Source: Urechis unicinctus
Lineage: Eukaryota; Annelida; Polychaeta; Xenopneusta; Urechidae
DNA length: 64,000 nucleotides
Direction of reading: 5' to 3'
NCBI GenBank assembly: GCA_034190875.2
Contig: CM067350.1
Span: forward strand, 22,987,480 to 23,051,479
Part shown: positions 1-18,250 of the stretch, piece by piece
Numbering within the stretch: position 1 is the stretch's first letter
Layout: each line of letters begins with the position of its first letter
Notes under the pieces: model-generated
The model's input: the letters and a program-made list of their open reading frames with translations, nothing else
Told to the model about the DNA's origin: nothing
Databases searched by the model: none
Program-made: the position numbers and the translations under genes

Positions 1-3000
1 AATGACCCTCGTGCCACCAGAGACATTAATAACGGGGATTACTATCCAAGATAAATTGCCTGTTTTGACCTCCCGACCTGTTGATGACAGCACCATAATA
101 GCTTATTCAACCGATCTCGGCTAAGATTCAAAAAGGCCTTCATTGTTGGTTCGAAAAATCAACCCTAACTGACTGGTTTGCATTGCATTACACTGACATA
201 AAAAAAAACATCCTTTACTATGTATACAACATGGGAGCAACACAAACCTCTTCATCGCAAGAATGTTTTTTCCCATAGAGAAAAGAACATTGTACGGCAT
301 TATACTCTACATTTCAGATAATCAAATCAAAGAAATATACTAAATTACGAGGTTTATCAGTGTATAATACCAATAAGCAATACGTCGGAATGCCCATTAG
401 GAAACCCATTGCATGGTCATATAATTGAACACCCATAGGCCATAATGTATGCAGATAATCCATGCTCTTGCATGTATATCATATTGTTGTATCGTTCAGC
501 TGTTATTCATTTGGGAGAGTTCAAGCAGATGGTACTGAGCGCCTGTGCTGATGTTTATGTCTTTCTTATGACTGAGGCATTGAAGGTATGTGCGCGTATT
601 TGCTCGCTGGATTTGTTCGTACCGCCTCGTTCCTGGACCAGTAAACACTCACTCATTAACTCACTCACTGTACTTATGAATTCTAGCTGAAGTATGCTCA
701 TGTCATATCAGTGATTAATTGTCAATTATGTCCTTGAAATTACCATATCTAAAGTATGCACTCATAGATGCCCTCTGTTCATTCATCCATTGTAACAACA
801 TTTATGAATACCACTTGTGTGTAAATGATTATCAACCAATGTATATCAAAAGTGCTGCAATGAACAACTTCACTGCGTCAACATCGTGTACGACATTTCC
901 GGGCGATATATTTGCTAACTTCTCAATCCCATACAATGCAACTGGTATTTTCCACACTGTTTCCAACACATGAAATACTCCACAACAGCGTTTCGTAGCA
1001 CAATGCATTAGTTTTTAAAATTACAGCGCATAAAACCATGCAATAGACGAGCTTCTATTCCCACGTTATGCGTGGAATTTCCATTCTTTCTTTTTTGAAA
1101 GCTGCCAGAAGTATTGTCTGGGTTTTGCTTAAAGATCTAGCTGTAGTTTTGGCTTTAAGTGAGGTTAATAGCGATTAATGTAGTTTTGTCTTTAAGCGGG
1201 GTTAATTGCGATTAATGTAGTTTTGGTTTTAAGTGAGGTTAATTGCGATTAATGAACAGCAGTGTTTGGTATCCAAAACATCCCCATAAGTGTGTTCGTG
1301 TTGTGAATTTGTATTCATAAGAAATTTCTGGCCAAATCCCTTATCCCAGTAAGGTTCTATCGTTTTATTAATATCACAGACTAGTAACACGCTCAGAGCT
1401 AAATAGTCAAATGTCATCACTTCCGATATACAATGCTCACAAGCGCTCGCATTTCGATTTGAGGCACATGAAAAGCTTGAGAGTAGGATCCCAACATATG
1501 TGTTACTAAGCAGAAGCTGTACACAGACGACTACATTGATGAACAATATGGCTTACTAATTGGTATAGCGGCCAATACCAATTGATCTGGTGCAGAATAT
1601 AGGTACACATAGATCAAGCATACGCTGTGCAACAACACAAGAATGTCGTGGTATTTGTTGTTCCATGGTACGAAGAAAATATTGGAAGTAAGTGATGAAA
1701 ATATTGCTGATATAAGCTTCCTGATCAATAGTTCGCTGTCGCCACTCTATATACCTCTGTTCACTATTAACCCATAGGAAGATCATCTGATGGATAATTA
1801 AATGGGAAAAATCCCTACCGGAGACAGCATTTTTAACCTGCATATATAAGTGGCAATATGGCCTGTAAATACGCACGTTTTTACTTATTAACACCTTTTC
1901 CCCCTTTCCACCCGCTGTACGTCATTGCTTCAGGTGAATATGCTGGCGGCATTAATATAGACATCGAACAGCGCTTTGCTTAATGGGATTCACGATGGGT
2001 CAATACGTCACTGACAAAGTCGATATATAGATTAAATGATAACATTCAAATCGATGTAATATTTTCGATTGAATTAAGAAGACACCTCAGAGTTCATCTT
2101 TTTTAATTCATTGGCTTTGGGTGGTTCACCTCATTCCGTGTGTCATTAAGTTACAATGTCAACTAAGTGACTAATTATCCAAAAATACTTTAATTATTCG
2201 CTTCATTGTGTACCTACGTAACTCGGATGTTACGTCATTGTGATTCCTGACTAGTTATGACTCTTTGTCACCGTAAATAAGTCCAAGATACTACCAACCT
2301 TTGATAATCATGCCATGCAAATAAACACAAAACAAAACAAGCATCATGTACAGACCTAGTAGGCAGGTCATTCTTCAATGCCATCGATGCAAATGAAACA
2401 TCAAACATGTCTCTATTTTTTTTAATTTCAGGGGACAGACAAGTGATGATGCTGTTTCCGATGCTCTAGATTAAACATCCACATCGAAGCGTGCCCATGA
2501 ACGTACAATCACGAATATTTATAATCCGTAGGAGCAACTTATTTTCGCTCGAAAATTGTCATCTAATGTCTTGAAGGTTACAATGGTCAATGGTTGGCGA
2601 ATAGCTGATTGAATATTGTGTGCGAATGCAAACGATTCACGAGAGTTGTTGGAAAAGAGACAAGTCACTTCAATTTCTAAATTGCGATTGACCACCTTTA
2701 AGACATCTCTCCGGATAAAAACAACTAACCTTGAGACGTAACTTGAACAAGTTGACTTCATATATTCAACGGCTTGCAAAGGACACCCAGGGGCTTTCAC
2801 ATCCCTCGGCAACATGAATTCATTCATCAATCAATGTGAATTGGGGCTAAGCTTTAGTTGAATGACTGACGTATTTTGAATGCGGGGATTAGGAGTTCAA
2901 TAACATTGATCTGCATTGCTGATGTAACTGATTGATGGATGGATTAACGCTTCTGTGGCAGTGCCGCATATTCTTTTCTTCTGGTCGGGCCCCCAGTACC

Positions 3001-4180
3001 TATATCAAATGGTTATCTGAGAAGAGATGTGCTTCCGCACGTCTCTGGTTTGATTAATTTTCTTTGGAGATTATGAAAGCATGTCAGCTCAACACAGTTG
3101 ACCATTATTCACAGATGTTCATCAGGACAAGTTTCATTGCTTGTATTAACCGATCAATGCTTTAAGACTAGCCAACCTGCGGTAATAATTTGCTAAAGGA
3201 ATAATATTTCACTGACATACATCGGGAGGGTATATTAGCTTGTAGAGAGAAACAGTCATACGCTGACCTTGACAGGGGGCATATGTCAATAATCAAGCCG
3301 CACGCATACATTTATGTAGCATCATGCAGGCTGGTCGGTTGTAGAAATATTGCACAAAACACGTGTAGAATAGAAGCATAGACTGTTTTAGCATACTCAC
3401 ACACGAATAAGGTATAGATGCAGTATATAATGCGAATAACTTAGGACGCAAGAATTGGGTCGTCCTTCGTTCATGGATTGCGAGATATTCTGCCTGTGGA
3501 AGAGGTCATTGTTTAAGTCGGCGTTTGTGGCTATTGGTTGCTGTCTGTCTGCTGATAATGCAATCTCCACAGTGAATTCATAGCAATTCTCGTCAGGATA
3601 TTTTCCATGATATGGACATAACGCGTAATGCTCAAAGCAAATTAAGACTTATGTTTAGACATATCGATTGAGCCAAACCTATGACTTCTTTTATCATGGG
3701 TACTGATGTAGAGACATTATAATAACATCATTATATGAGGACTAGACTAGACTCATCACGTACATTGTACAACCCCGTAGATTAATTAGCAAGCAAATTA
3801 AACATCCTGTTACACGAATGACTGTGAGTGATACATAATTCCATACAACGTTCATAAATGTTAATATGATACAATAACATATTGAACATGGCTTTATGAC
3901 GAGTTCCTCCTTTGTTGCATTCAACGATTCACTATTAACAGTATGAATACTTTTCCGGCTCATTGTACTAAAGAAAGGTTTGTTGATAACAATGATGACG
4001 CCACAAGTATCTATTCTTCTTTCGAACATAATCTAACTGGGGTGTGTAATACAACGTAGGCAGATAGAAAAATCCGAACCATATATACGGAATCAATATG
4101 CAGCACGTAATTCACATAAATAGAGAAAGGTGTTTTTGAGAACATTTGTGCAGGGCTCCATTAACCATCGTCGCTCTTTT
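1..4180. other. gene-poor AT-rich DNA, probable oldest duplicate unit
   Basis: I see no convincing exon here. The open frames are short, without recognisable motifs or good splice sites. The first 50 bases resemble 4650-4700 (a shared pattern of GTG-CAxC, then ACAT-AATAAC-GGGAT), and 4180-4240 resembles 8275-8340 and 12217-12290. The stretch is therefore probably a third, more diverged copy of the duplicated unit seen further right. The only clear local structure is the 37-bp tandem repeat at 1142. Confidence 0.4.
1142..1252. repeat. 37-bp tandem repeat, three copies
   Basis: Three copies begin at 1142, 1179 and 1216. Each starts TGTAGTTTTG and ends GCGATTAA with a few substitutions. This is a simple minisatellite; no coding role is apparent. 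Confidence 0.85.
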
Positions 4181-4649
4181 TTCACATAACCCGACTGTTA
4201 CTGCATTGTCCCCTGAGAGCATTGATGTGCATCTATTCCCGTAGAATATACAGGAATTGCTACACTATCCCACACATTTTGATACTCTCATTCCGAAATA
4301 GGAACAGCTAAAGTGTACAATTACGCTATCCACGGCGGTGACAACCAACAATTCAATACACTAGAGGCCCATACCAGACCAGAAATTGAAGATTATGTAA
4401 GCATTCAACCAATGCAGATGTTGTCCCACTTAGCTTATGCTGTCATATTTTAATACGCTGTAATTAAGAGAACGTACTGATACTTACGTGTTTGTATCAT
4501 TAGCGAGAATCATGTTGCCATAGAGGCGCGTTCGGTAGGGAGGTCAGACTAATGTGCTACCAGAGAGCAGACTGAGTACGCCTTGATTAATGAAATATAT
4601 GACATTTAAATTGAAATAGTGATTAGTTTGGTCCCTGTTTCGTTAACGG

Positions 4650-9300
<4,651 letters not shown>

Positions 9301-11388
9301 CTATTTGTAGCCTTTCTGTTCAGCCCAATGCGACGCATACCTTTTAGTGATATTTTCCGAAGATGGTGGAAATGTGCGGTAGAAGTTGAATAATAAATCG
9401 GGTGGAAAGGGTAATTGAAATATCATCAGCAGTCAGCGCATCTTGGGCAAAAGATCGCAGTCAGACATCTTGTAATCGTGGTAATTATCTTCTTTAAATA
9501 CCATCGTAACATCCTTCCTCTCGCCTGCCATCGACACCCGAACCCACCTCCCCCGCCCTTCTCACTCCACACCCCCAACCCTTCACGAGTGTGTGCAACA
9601 TGTCCAGAACAAGTTCTTGATTGACACGGCGTATAATTCTGCACCACCAAAATGAGATGTAGTCATACTGCGAGGTAAATTGCGATCAACGAAGACCAGT
9701 GTTCGCTATTCTTGTTGATAAATGTACATGACAACTCACACAAAACCCGACTTTGACAAAGAAACATCTGTCGTTTGGAGGAGTTCATCACTCGTTGACG
9801 AATACTATGGCATTCAAAAGCAGCAATGTTTGAAAAATATCGACATCATAGTTGAAGAAGTTTATTGATATTGCGCAATACGACTGTAATGTCGGAGTGT
9901 TTAAAGCCTTATTCAAAGAGTTATCCACAAACACAGATAAACCATCCCGCAGATGTCACATTGAAAATATGTAGGACCCACCCCTATTAACCCCAACAAG
10001 AGGCTGTCCATTAATATTGCATGTCAGAATCTACTTTCTTCTCTGTGATGGATAGTAATGAAAGAAAACCAGCACGCACTCCCGGACATATCTTATGTGT
10101 GGACGGTCTGTTATTATGCCCCTGCAGTCAGGCCGCACATGTCTACGTGGAATACCAATGATATAAGCCCTACCTCGGGGTTCACAGAGGTGAAATTATT
10201 CTCGTAATTGAATATATGCCCAACGTAGCTCCATGATCAGCACAATTGGGGGACCTGATAGAAGTTTTATTCCCCGACGACTGGCGGGGATCGGCTGCCA
10301 TGGATTATGACGTCATTTTACGGAATAAGATGTTTTGTGGCAATGTTGCAATTAAGCGGCACTTTAAGCAAGGGTTTCTGATACAGCGTATGGTAATCTG
10401 ATTTTTATGGACGATTGTGTAATATGTGAACACAATCCAATTATGCCACGTATCGTTGTGTAATGATACCGCTATTGTGAATATTTATTTGTGGAAAAGG
10501 CATAAGCTTCAAAGTCACTTATCCATCCAATCCCTCCCTTAGAATGCAACATTTTCAATCAATAAGGCCCACTATCTTGCGTGAGCGCTATGGACAATAT
10601 CCTCCCATTCAATATACATAGAAAACAGCAGGTATTGTCATTTTATAAGACAGAATGTGAAGATTGCAAGCGAGGAGGAGAGGTGAGATCAGAAGAACAT
10701 TTATCAACTGAGTATACAATTATCCTGGCTGCCAGGTTTTAGTTTCTAATCAACAGTGTAGCTAATAACTGGGATAGAAATCGCGAAAACGAATCCACCA
10801 TATTATTATTCATTGATACGTTTTAGCAGTGTTTTTGTGCCAATATTCTACATTTATTCAGAATAGGCAATTATGATTAAGGATATAAATAGAAAATAAA
10901 CCCAATCCCTACTCGGGAAGAACTTCGGTCTGTTACATACGGCTAAGTATGTCATTGTTTAGGAAACAATAAGTTCTATGAGTGGTCATGTTGGATGAGT
11001 GAAGTACCCCCCACCCTAGAATCAATCAAATGCTACTAAACAAAAACCTACCATACCCCTCACAACATCACCCCGCCCATCCATAGAGTCGCACTCCCTT
11101 GATGATACGCATTAGATTAATCAATCTCCCTCAGCAAGATTTGTCATTTCATTGCTACACATAAGAAGGAACGTCAGGGTTCGGGTCGAGAGAAAAGGAA
11201 TAAGGTAAGCTAGACAGGATAGCAAATATTATAACGCCCGTCTATTGCCATTAGATTCCTAAACACATACTATAATGATCAGCACATTTATCACATTAAC
11301 TTACGCATAAATTGCATTTCACACTGATGACACTTGCTACATTATATATGCCGTCATTCCGTACCGAAAAATGGCAGGTGCTTCCACA

Positions 11389-11660
<272 letters not shown>

Positions 11661-12755
11661 ATAATTACATATACAGTTTTTAACTGTTCCAGGAATATAC
11701 CATTAATCTATTTACTACTGGCGTTATCCTGTCACCGTCTAAGTGGTAGAATTAGCTAAATGTAGCAGAGGGTATTCGTAAATATGATTCTCATCACCTA
11801 TTCTTTTTCACGAGCCCCTTGCATCATCACTTGTGATGACCAACCAAGTCTTGCTACAGGAAGACATCGGCGACAGAACTTATGAAGCTCTGCATGTGGT
11901 CTGCACTTGAAGGATTTTTGTGATGAGTTCATTTATCACGAAGAAATTAATATCAATGTATGGAAAAAAACATCGCTGACATACCCTCAGCTGAATCAGA
12001 TGTGACCACTACACGGATCTTGTATTAAGGTATATATATATCCTTTGAGATGTCGAATTCGCATACATTTATTCACGCGTGGGTCAGTTTTTTCGATTTC
12101 CTATTTTTCTATACTTCAAGAAAGTGACCCCCTTGGTTGGTCACAGTAAGCGTCATGCTTGGTGCCATTATCCACGCTAACCCCATTGATCCATTAATTT
12201 ATTTGCATAACCACATAACCCGGCTGTTACTGCATTAACCCTCAGACGTTATTGACGCGTCTCTATCCCCCGTGGAAAGTTCTTCGTCCAGTTCCTGCTG
12301 TCCTACACATACCATGCAAATACACACAACGCACGGCAAACTTCAACCAATACCGACTGCCGCCATTTCCCAAGCCGTGGTCCACGTTCGGTAAACACCA
12401 GTCATTACCAATTTTTGCTTCCCAAATGGCTTTTACAATGACCGTATTTGGCTCATCGCTCATCGATCGATTCATCCTACATCTGTTGTATATCAAATGA
12501 CATAAGGATCAAAGTTCAATGAAACATGAAATCGAACTATATTAGGTATTATATTTTCCCCTAGCATGTACAATCTAAGAAATTTTAATTACAGTTTAAG
12601 GTTTCGATGTTTTCTGAATGATACAGTTTACCAAAAGCTCGGACCAAATGTCGTTTGACATTTGGAATAAAATTAAGATTAATTCTGACATGCACTTATC
12701 CAGGCAATGGTTCAAGAATCAACTTGATGTGTTCCCGCTGTCATCATTTTACCAG

Positions 12756-14490
12756 CTACTTCTGTTGCACGGCAGATAAATGAAGCTTATTTTGTAAGAA
12801 GTTAAGGATGGGGTTTTCTATCAGTTCAGGGCCAACGTCCTCACATCGATTCGAAGGGGGATACACCCCGTGATACATAATACCGAGTATATGAGCGAGA
12901 TTACGGTAAAACATACTGTACAACCCTCGCTCTACCCAACATAACCCCTCCACGAGTAGGATACCTGGTTTCGAGAAGAGCATATTTAATTCACCTGCCC
13001 CATGGGGTGCCACCACTACTAACGCCCTGTGAAACATGAAAGCTGCTACATCCAAATCAGGAAGAGGGTTATCTGGAAACACCCACACTTCCAGTCCGTA
13101 TTGACTTGCTGTTGATTTAAGCATGGTAAGAATCTCTTCGTGGCGTCGAAAATACCGTGGCATGTCAGTATTCGTACTTGGTGACCTCTGGATGAGAATA
13201 ATGACGTTCCGTGGATTAGCAGCAGCAATATGTGACAATGGTTCCAAGAGATTAAGATGGAGAAAATGGGTATTGAAGAAACTTGGCCTGTGGCATGGAA
13301 CGCCTGCAGGAACATAGAGTATGTGCGCGCGCACAGCTCCGTATACCAAGCGATCAGCTGTGATCCCATTATCGCCCAGAACGCGCAAGAATGAAGGTTT
13401 GTTTTCCATGTGAATTTTGATAAGATGGTGGAAATTTCAAAAAAGGCAAGTAGAGGATCAGTCTACTTAAAGTGTCTAGGTTTCCATGACAGAAAGATTT
13501 GCTCCAAAAACTTGTCACACTGAAAACTTCGTCATAGAGAGGTAAAGTTGATTCATTCTTTGGGTAAGCAAATGAGGTTGAATAATCCCTACATCCTTGA
13601 ATAAGTATTTTTATTCCATCCACGATGATATCTCCTTCAGGTGTAGCCAGACCACTTCTAATGACGTGTAAATATGACCACGGGATATGCGGGGAATTGC
13701 TAGTCTCGGCCCATGGTAAACCAACTTCGACATCATCGCGTTTCAATGCCTCTGTGTGCCACCCTTGAGTTGCATTCTCAGTACACAGCATACCATAAAT
13801 ATTCTTGTTGTTATATTTGAACCATATCGAATTTAATTGAAGGTGTGTACAGTATGTGTTGCCTATTGTAAAATTGTATAGAAACTGGTCCTGCAAACAT
13901 GCTGGCATTTGGTTCGAACTTAACATTACTGTTTCCACTCTATGGCCGTCTATAATGTCAAAAAATCCCTTATCTTCAGACTTAACTTGCGTCAGAGATT
14001 CGTTTGAGAAAGCTACCCAAACCTGAGTTGATTTTAACGCCTTGGAGCGCAGTTTCTCAATTATATCGAAAAAAGGTCTCATTTGAGTCAAGATGCACGA
14101 GATCTCGTCCTTGTATGTGGTGATTTGTGACGTAGATTGTGTGCTATCCTCCTGTGTTTTCCAGTTATCCACGCCTCCACTATAGTGAACGGAAGCAGGA
14201 ACTGGAGGCGTTGATCCAATGGGCTGCACGACTTGTTGCTCGCTGATAGCTTCCTGTTGCAGAATAGGTCGTGTAAACGGGGATAAATCATATGAAGGTG
14301 TCTTTCTTCCGTAAAATGTCCGAACAGTTATGTATGGTAGTGAACTTACAGTGATCAAAATAACAGCCGAACACAAAAGCATCCTTCCGTAACAGAGCTT
14401 CCGGTGGCACTTGATAATTTTATCCATGGTGACGTGCAAGATTCCCTCGTGATAATTATTGTACGTTTCTCGTACCCAGAACCATTTCAT
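12756..14490 (-). pseudogene. GT61-family glycosyltransferase (DUF563), single exon, one frameshift
   Basis: This probably encodes a Golgi or ER type II glycosyltransferase of the GT61 family, the group containing EOGT, POMGNT2 and plant xylosyltransferases. Residues 37-56 form a likely signal anchor (MLLCSAVILITV...). The stem is rich in Ser, Thr and Pro. The catalytic region has a W-S-K-S-F-x-H then L-D-T-L-S-R-L block, and the late VVAPHGAGELNMLF block typical of the family. The first frame runs from 14490 to about 13430 and the second from there to 12756. They join smoothly if one base near 13430 is discounted, giving about 575 residues. There are no introns. An alternative start is the Met at residue 22. 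The frameshift may be a real lesion or an assembly error, since the rest of both frames is open and conserved. Donor and acceptor substrates cannot be told from sequence. Confidence 0.8.
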
Positions 14491-15900
14491 TGGCTACACT
14501 CATTAGGACCTGTTAATAAAGTGAACGCACTTCAATGGGAAAATCGCAGAACAGAATACAGCGCGGTGTAGAGTTAGGGTAACCCATATGATTCAACCTA
14601 AAACAATGTGTGTTGAATCAACAGACACAGGTTGATGTGAATGTACACAGTAAACGTCTGTTCGTGATTGCACTGTTCATTTATAGACTTACCGATGATT
14701 AATTCAGGAATAAAATCGATTTACTTGATTGGGAAGTCTAACATAGCGCCAGAATGACCCGTACATCTGAAACGGTTTATTTATTGCGAGGATCGCCAAT
14801 TGTTTGGGGATGCTTATATTACGGCATGGGATTTGGGTGGCGGTAATGGATCTGATGAAAAGATGGGATGCTATGGGCTATGGGGTGCTCACGATAATGA
14901 GAATCCGAGTCATGAAACGTCCCCCGATACCTGCCAACTGGTATCATATTTGCGTCAAGGTACGAGAAGCGTACGCGCGGTTGGAAACATATCTAATTTG
15001 CATATAGTTGATAGTCGATAGTTGGCTCACCCGAAGTTGCTTCATAAAATGGCCATGTTGTATAAGTTGAGGATTGACTATCAGATAATTGCCTTTAGCT
15101 ACATGGAAGATACTCGTTTTACAAATGCGGCTCCAACTATTGTGTAACCAATATGCTAATCTTGCTTCATAATTTGGAGGGCATTAAAAGAACTATCCCT
15201 AACGAATGGACCGGTGTGAACGATAAACAATGCAATCCCTGACATTCCGCTGTGTTATAAAACTGATGAAGCCAATAAGGAGTAATTTACGTGGCACCTA
15301 ATTGACGCCAATTCACTCCCCGCGGCATTCTCTCACCTGCTAACATTCTTTATATGAGTTAACGAGAATTTAGGTAATGGAAACCGCGTTGCTTTTATGT
15401 AAATAAACTTTCCATTAGCTTACTTTTTATCTCCATGGTAATTAAGTTATCATGTTGCCAGTAACGCTGACGGCTATGCGCTTAATGGATCTATGTTTGT
15501 TTTAGCGACAGGAAGCGATTAGCTGTGAAACTCGTCTGACTCGCTACTATTGTGTAATGATTAACAAATGAAAGATGTGATGAAAACTCGTATATAGATA
15601 ACGAATAATTTTTCCTCGTGGATTTTACCCCATGAACTGAGTAGTTGATGTTATTGACATAAACCTTTGTCAGGTTGGGCGCCGCCAAAAGAGACAGTCA
15701 GCGGACAGTGGCTCCACCTATTTGGTCAGTATGGCAATATTACTGACGTCGGCGCAAGGCTTAATAGGGACCCACGAATTGATTATCAATATATGTCGTT
15801 GCACAGAATGGCGACTTCCATGGGGAAATTATATAAATATTTGCAACAACTGTGTGACTGCTTGACGAACATATTGCCATAGTCCCGGTCGGCGGTGGTA
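14491..15900. other. intergenic DNA upstream of the glycosyltransferase
   Basis: No coding exon is seen. The part from 15040 to 15370 aligns with 9000-9260, with matching blocks such as AACGATAAACAA and GACATTCCxCTGTGT. The first 500 bp have no counterpart in the sister copy and would hold the promoter of the minus-strand gene, but I see no clear TATA or initiator element. Confidence 0.4.
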
Positions 15901-15903
15901 TAT

Positions 15904-16170
15904 TTATATATCATGACGATCCTGCTGGGCTAATATCAAAGAGTTTATAGCTTCGCTAAGAGAGCTCACTCGAGTCTTCCGTCCGGGGAAATATGTGAAG
16001 ACGCCACATGTTAGCCGAAGCGTCATAGCGTCTCTTAAAAACAAGTGGAATTCTCTGTTTAATTTGGAGCTGTAGTCAAAGATCTTGCTATAATAAGATA
16101 TCCGACTCGGACGTTTACGTTGTGAAGCTCGCGACCAGCGCGCCACATGGTTTCGTGGAAGCTAAAATGT
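15904..16170 (-). repeat. interspersed repeat family B, copy 1
   Basis: Read on the minus strand, this matches 17990-18250 read on the plus strand. Shared blocks include TAGCTTCCAC, GGCGCGCT or GGGCGCT, and CCGAGTCGG-TATCTTATTATA-CAAGATCTTT. Its minus-strand end also matches 21280-21335 (GAG-TGAGC-CTCTTAGCG-AGCTATA-ACTCTTTG). The GC content is above the surroundings. No protein motif is recognised. Confidence 0.55.
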
Positions 16171-16810
16171 AAACAAAAGCTCGTGGCTCAATGGTAAAAG
16201 ATCGATCGGCGATGGTGTGTACTAAAAATACCGCTGTATTTCTAAAATTTAACGACTTTTTGATAGAGCCAATACATAAAAACAAAGCCAATTACTATTG
16301 ACTCCTTTTTATCTTTTGATGATTTATTGACTACAATATTTTTTATGGACGTTTGAACGAAGTCGCATATATCAGTATCCACCCCAGCCTAGCCACGATC
16401 GGACGGTAAAATACATACTTTCTCAGACGTCCTGTAGGGCTGAATTTACCCCTTTTTAAGACACAGTCGGACGTCTAGTCTACCCTTATTTGATGTTAAA
16501 AGATTAATCTGAATCATATTGGTTTTGTCATTAATGTGGACATAATAAATATCCGCGGAATATAAGAAGTTGATTTAAATACATGCTCATGATTTCCCGA
16601 TTGAATGATATTTGATTTGTCACCCGAACCTCCACCGAATCAACAAGCTGCATTGTCGGTTGATGGTGTGCCCTGTGCAGACGTATGATTTTATTATGTA
16701 GTACTGTAACATGTATTCTTGCTTATTTTGAATAACAATATAATAAGGAATTATTTTAGGACATAGCATATACTAAAAACATTGATGCAGCAAGAATTTA
16801 ATCATCATTA

Positions 16811-17045
<235 letters not shown>

Positions 17046-17048
<3 letters not shown>

Positions 17049-17345
17049 GGTCATAACAACTAAAAACTCTCAGTCTTAATAGCTTACTTAGAACAACCAC
17101 AAATGAAATGAGATCATCAGCATACATTAGAAGATTAACAACAAGCACACTAAAACTACACTGAACACAACAATTATTTAAAACCAGAGCTGAATTCATA
17201 TAAACACTGAACAGATAGGTTGACAATATGCCCCCCTGTCTTATGCCATTAAACACACCAAATCAGCCAGACATAGTTCTGCCCCATCTTACACACACAT
17301 CTGATTGGAGTACCATGCAACCAAGTATTCTGTCAGTATATCCAG
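17046..17345 (-). pseudogene. LINE (non-LTR) reverse transcriptase relic
   Basis: On the minus strand the sequence reads GIRQGGILS, then YLF-VYMN, then LLMYADDL. These are the palm motifs of a non-LTR reverse transcriptase, including the catalytic YADD. Upstream, WYSNQM-VRWG and a TMSG stretch continue the same domain, but they need frame changes and contain a stop. Only about 100 residues survive and the element ends in the TA microsatellite. It is a dead fragment. The LINE clade cannot be fixed from so short a piece. Confidence 0.8.
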
Positions 17346-17515
17346 GGACACCTTTGTCCGACAAACTCCCCCCACCACTACAATCTTAGGTGCAGTAGTC
17401 CTATATACTGGTGTGGATTTATGATAGAATAGTCCTTTTACATCTGCCATAGAGGGCTTTCAAGTAAACAAATATCAATATTTTATTTTTCGGAAATCTA
17501 CACACGATTTTTTCT

Positions 17516-17875
17516 CTAATAATGGTCCCTTAACTTACAGTTAGCCTCTCTCAGGGAATGATGCAACCTGATGTTCACCATAATACATATTACAGAAACA
17601 TGACACCTACATGATTCACATTGGAGTTTCTCTAATGAGACCTCTTTAGCTAGAATGCTTACAACCATGGCTTTCACTTGCTTACTATATAATAATGTAT
17701 CAATGAATTTGCGGCAATGTTCATTAAGCCTGCATAATTCATCTACTAGTGATTTGCTTGGGACAACGAGCCCTTCTTTGCGCTTCGGTAATTCTTCTGT
17801 TTCTGCATATTGCACACAACTTTATTTCCGGGCAATATAGCCATAGACATATGCTAGAACATTCACTTCCTGGGT
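17516..17875 (-). pseudogene. P-element/THAP9-like transposase C-terminal relic
   Basis: The minus strand reads EVNVLAYVYGYIARK, one TAA stop, then an EGLVVPSKSLVDEL block, and ends IRLHHSLREANCKL. The order of a V-x-G-Y-I/V-A/V-R-K block, a G-L-x-x-P-S block and a final I-R-L-H-H-x block matches the C-terminal part of P-element-type and THAP9-type transposases as I know them. Only this C-terminal piece is seen and it carries an in-frame stop, so it is not functional. The assignment rests on motif memory and could be another RNase H-fold transposase. Confidence 0.6.
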
Positions 17876-17989
17876 GGAAAGGCCTTTGTCAATTCAAACA
17901 GTTAACTGGAGCGCAGAAATGCCCATTTGTGTTTGACTTCTAGTCAGACATTATCGCAAGTCATAACGAAATTGGTTGGCTGCTGCGCG

Positions 17990-18250
17990 TCGAGTAGCTT
18001 CCACAAAAGTAGGGGGCGCTGCCTACGCGGTGTCACGGAATTTGTCGGGCAAGCTGCCGAGTCGGGTATCTTATTATAACAAGATCTTTACTGTAGTCGC
18101 CTCGACCAATCAGATGACTCCATTTCTTTAACAGCCGTCGAGCCCCGAGACGTTGGATCAGCAGTCCATGGGAGCTTATCGAGGAAGCTAACGTCCGCCG
18201 GAAGTAACTCCGTAGCGACGGACCTTCGGTGAAAACAAACACCTGTCAAG
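17990..18250 (+). repeat. interspersed repeat family B, copy 2
   Basis: An inverted counterpart of 15904-16170. The shared core around 18057-18095 (CCGAGTCGGGTATC, then TTATTATAACAAGATCTTT) is the best conserved part. No coding potential is claimed. Confidence 0.5.

Noticed and set aside
1229..1894. Overlapping minus-strand frames of 65-112 codons
   Set aside because: They partly overlap each other in different frames, lack family motifs and sit in repeat-derived DNA; likely chance.
2519..2830. Minus-strand 103-codon frame with protein-like composition
   Set aside because: No motif, no splice sites and no counterpart in the sister duplicates; not enough to call a gene.
16170..16215. Sequence resembling a tRNA A-box (TGGCTCAATGG)
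   Set aside because: No B-box at the right distance and no cloverleaf could be drawn, so neither a tRNA nor a tRNA-derived SINE is supported.
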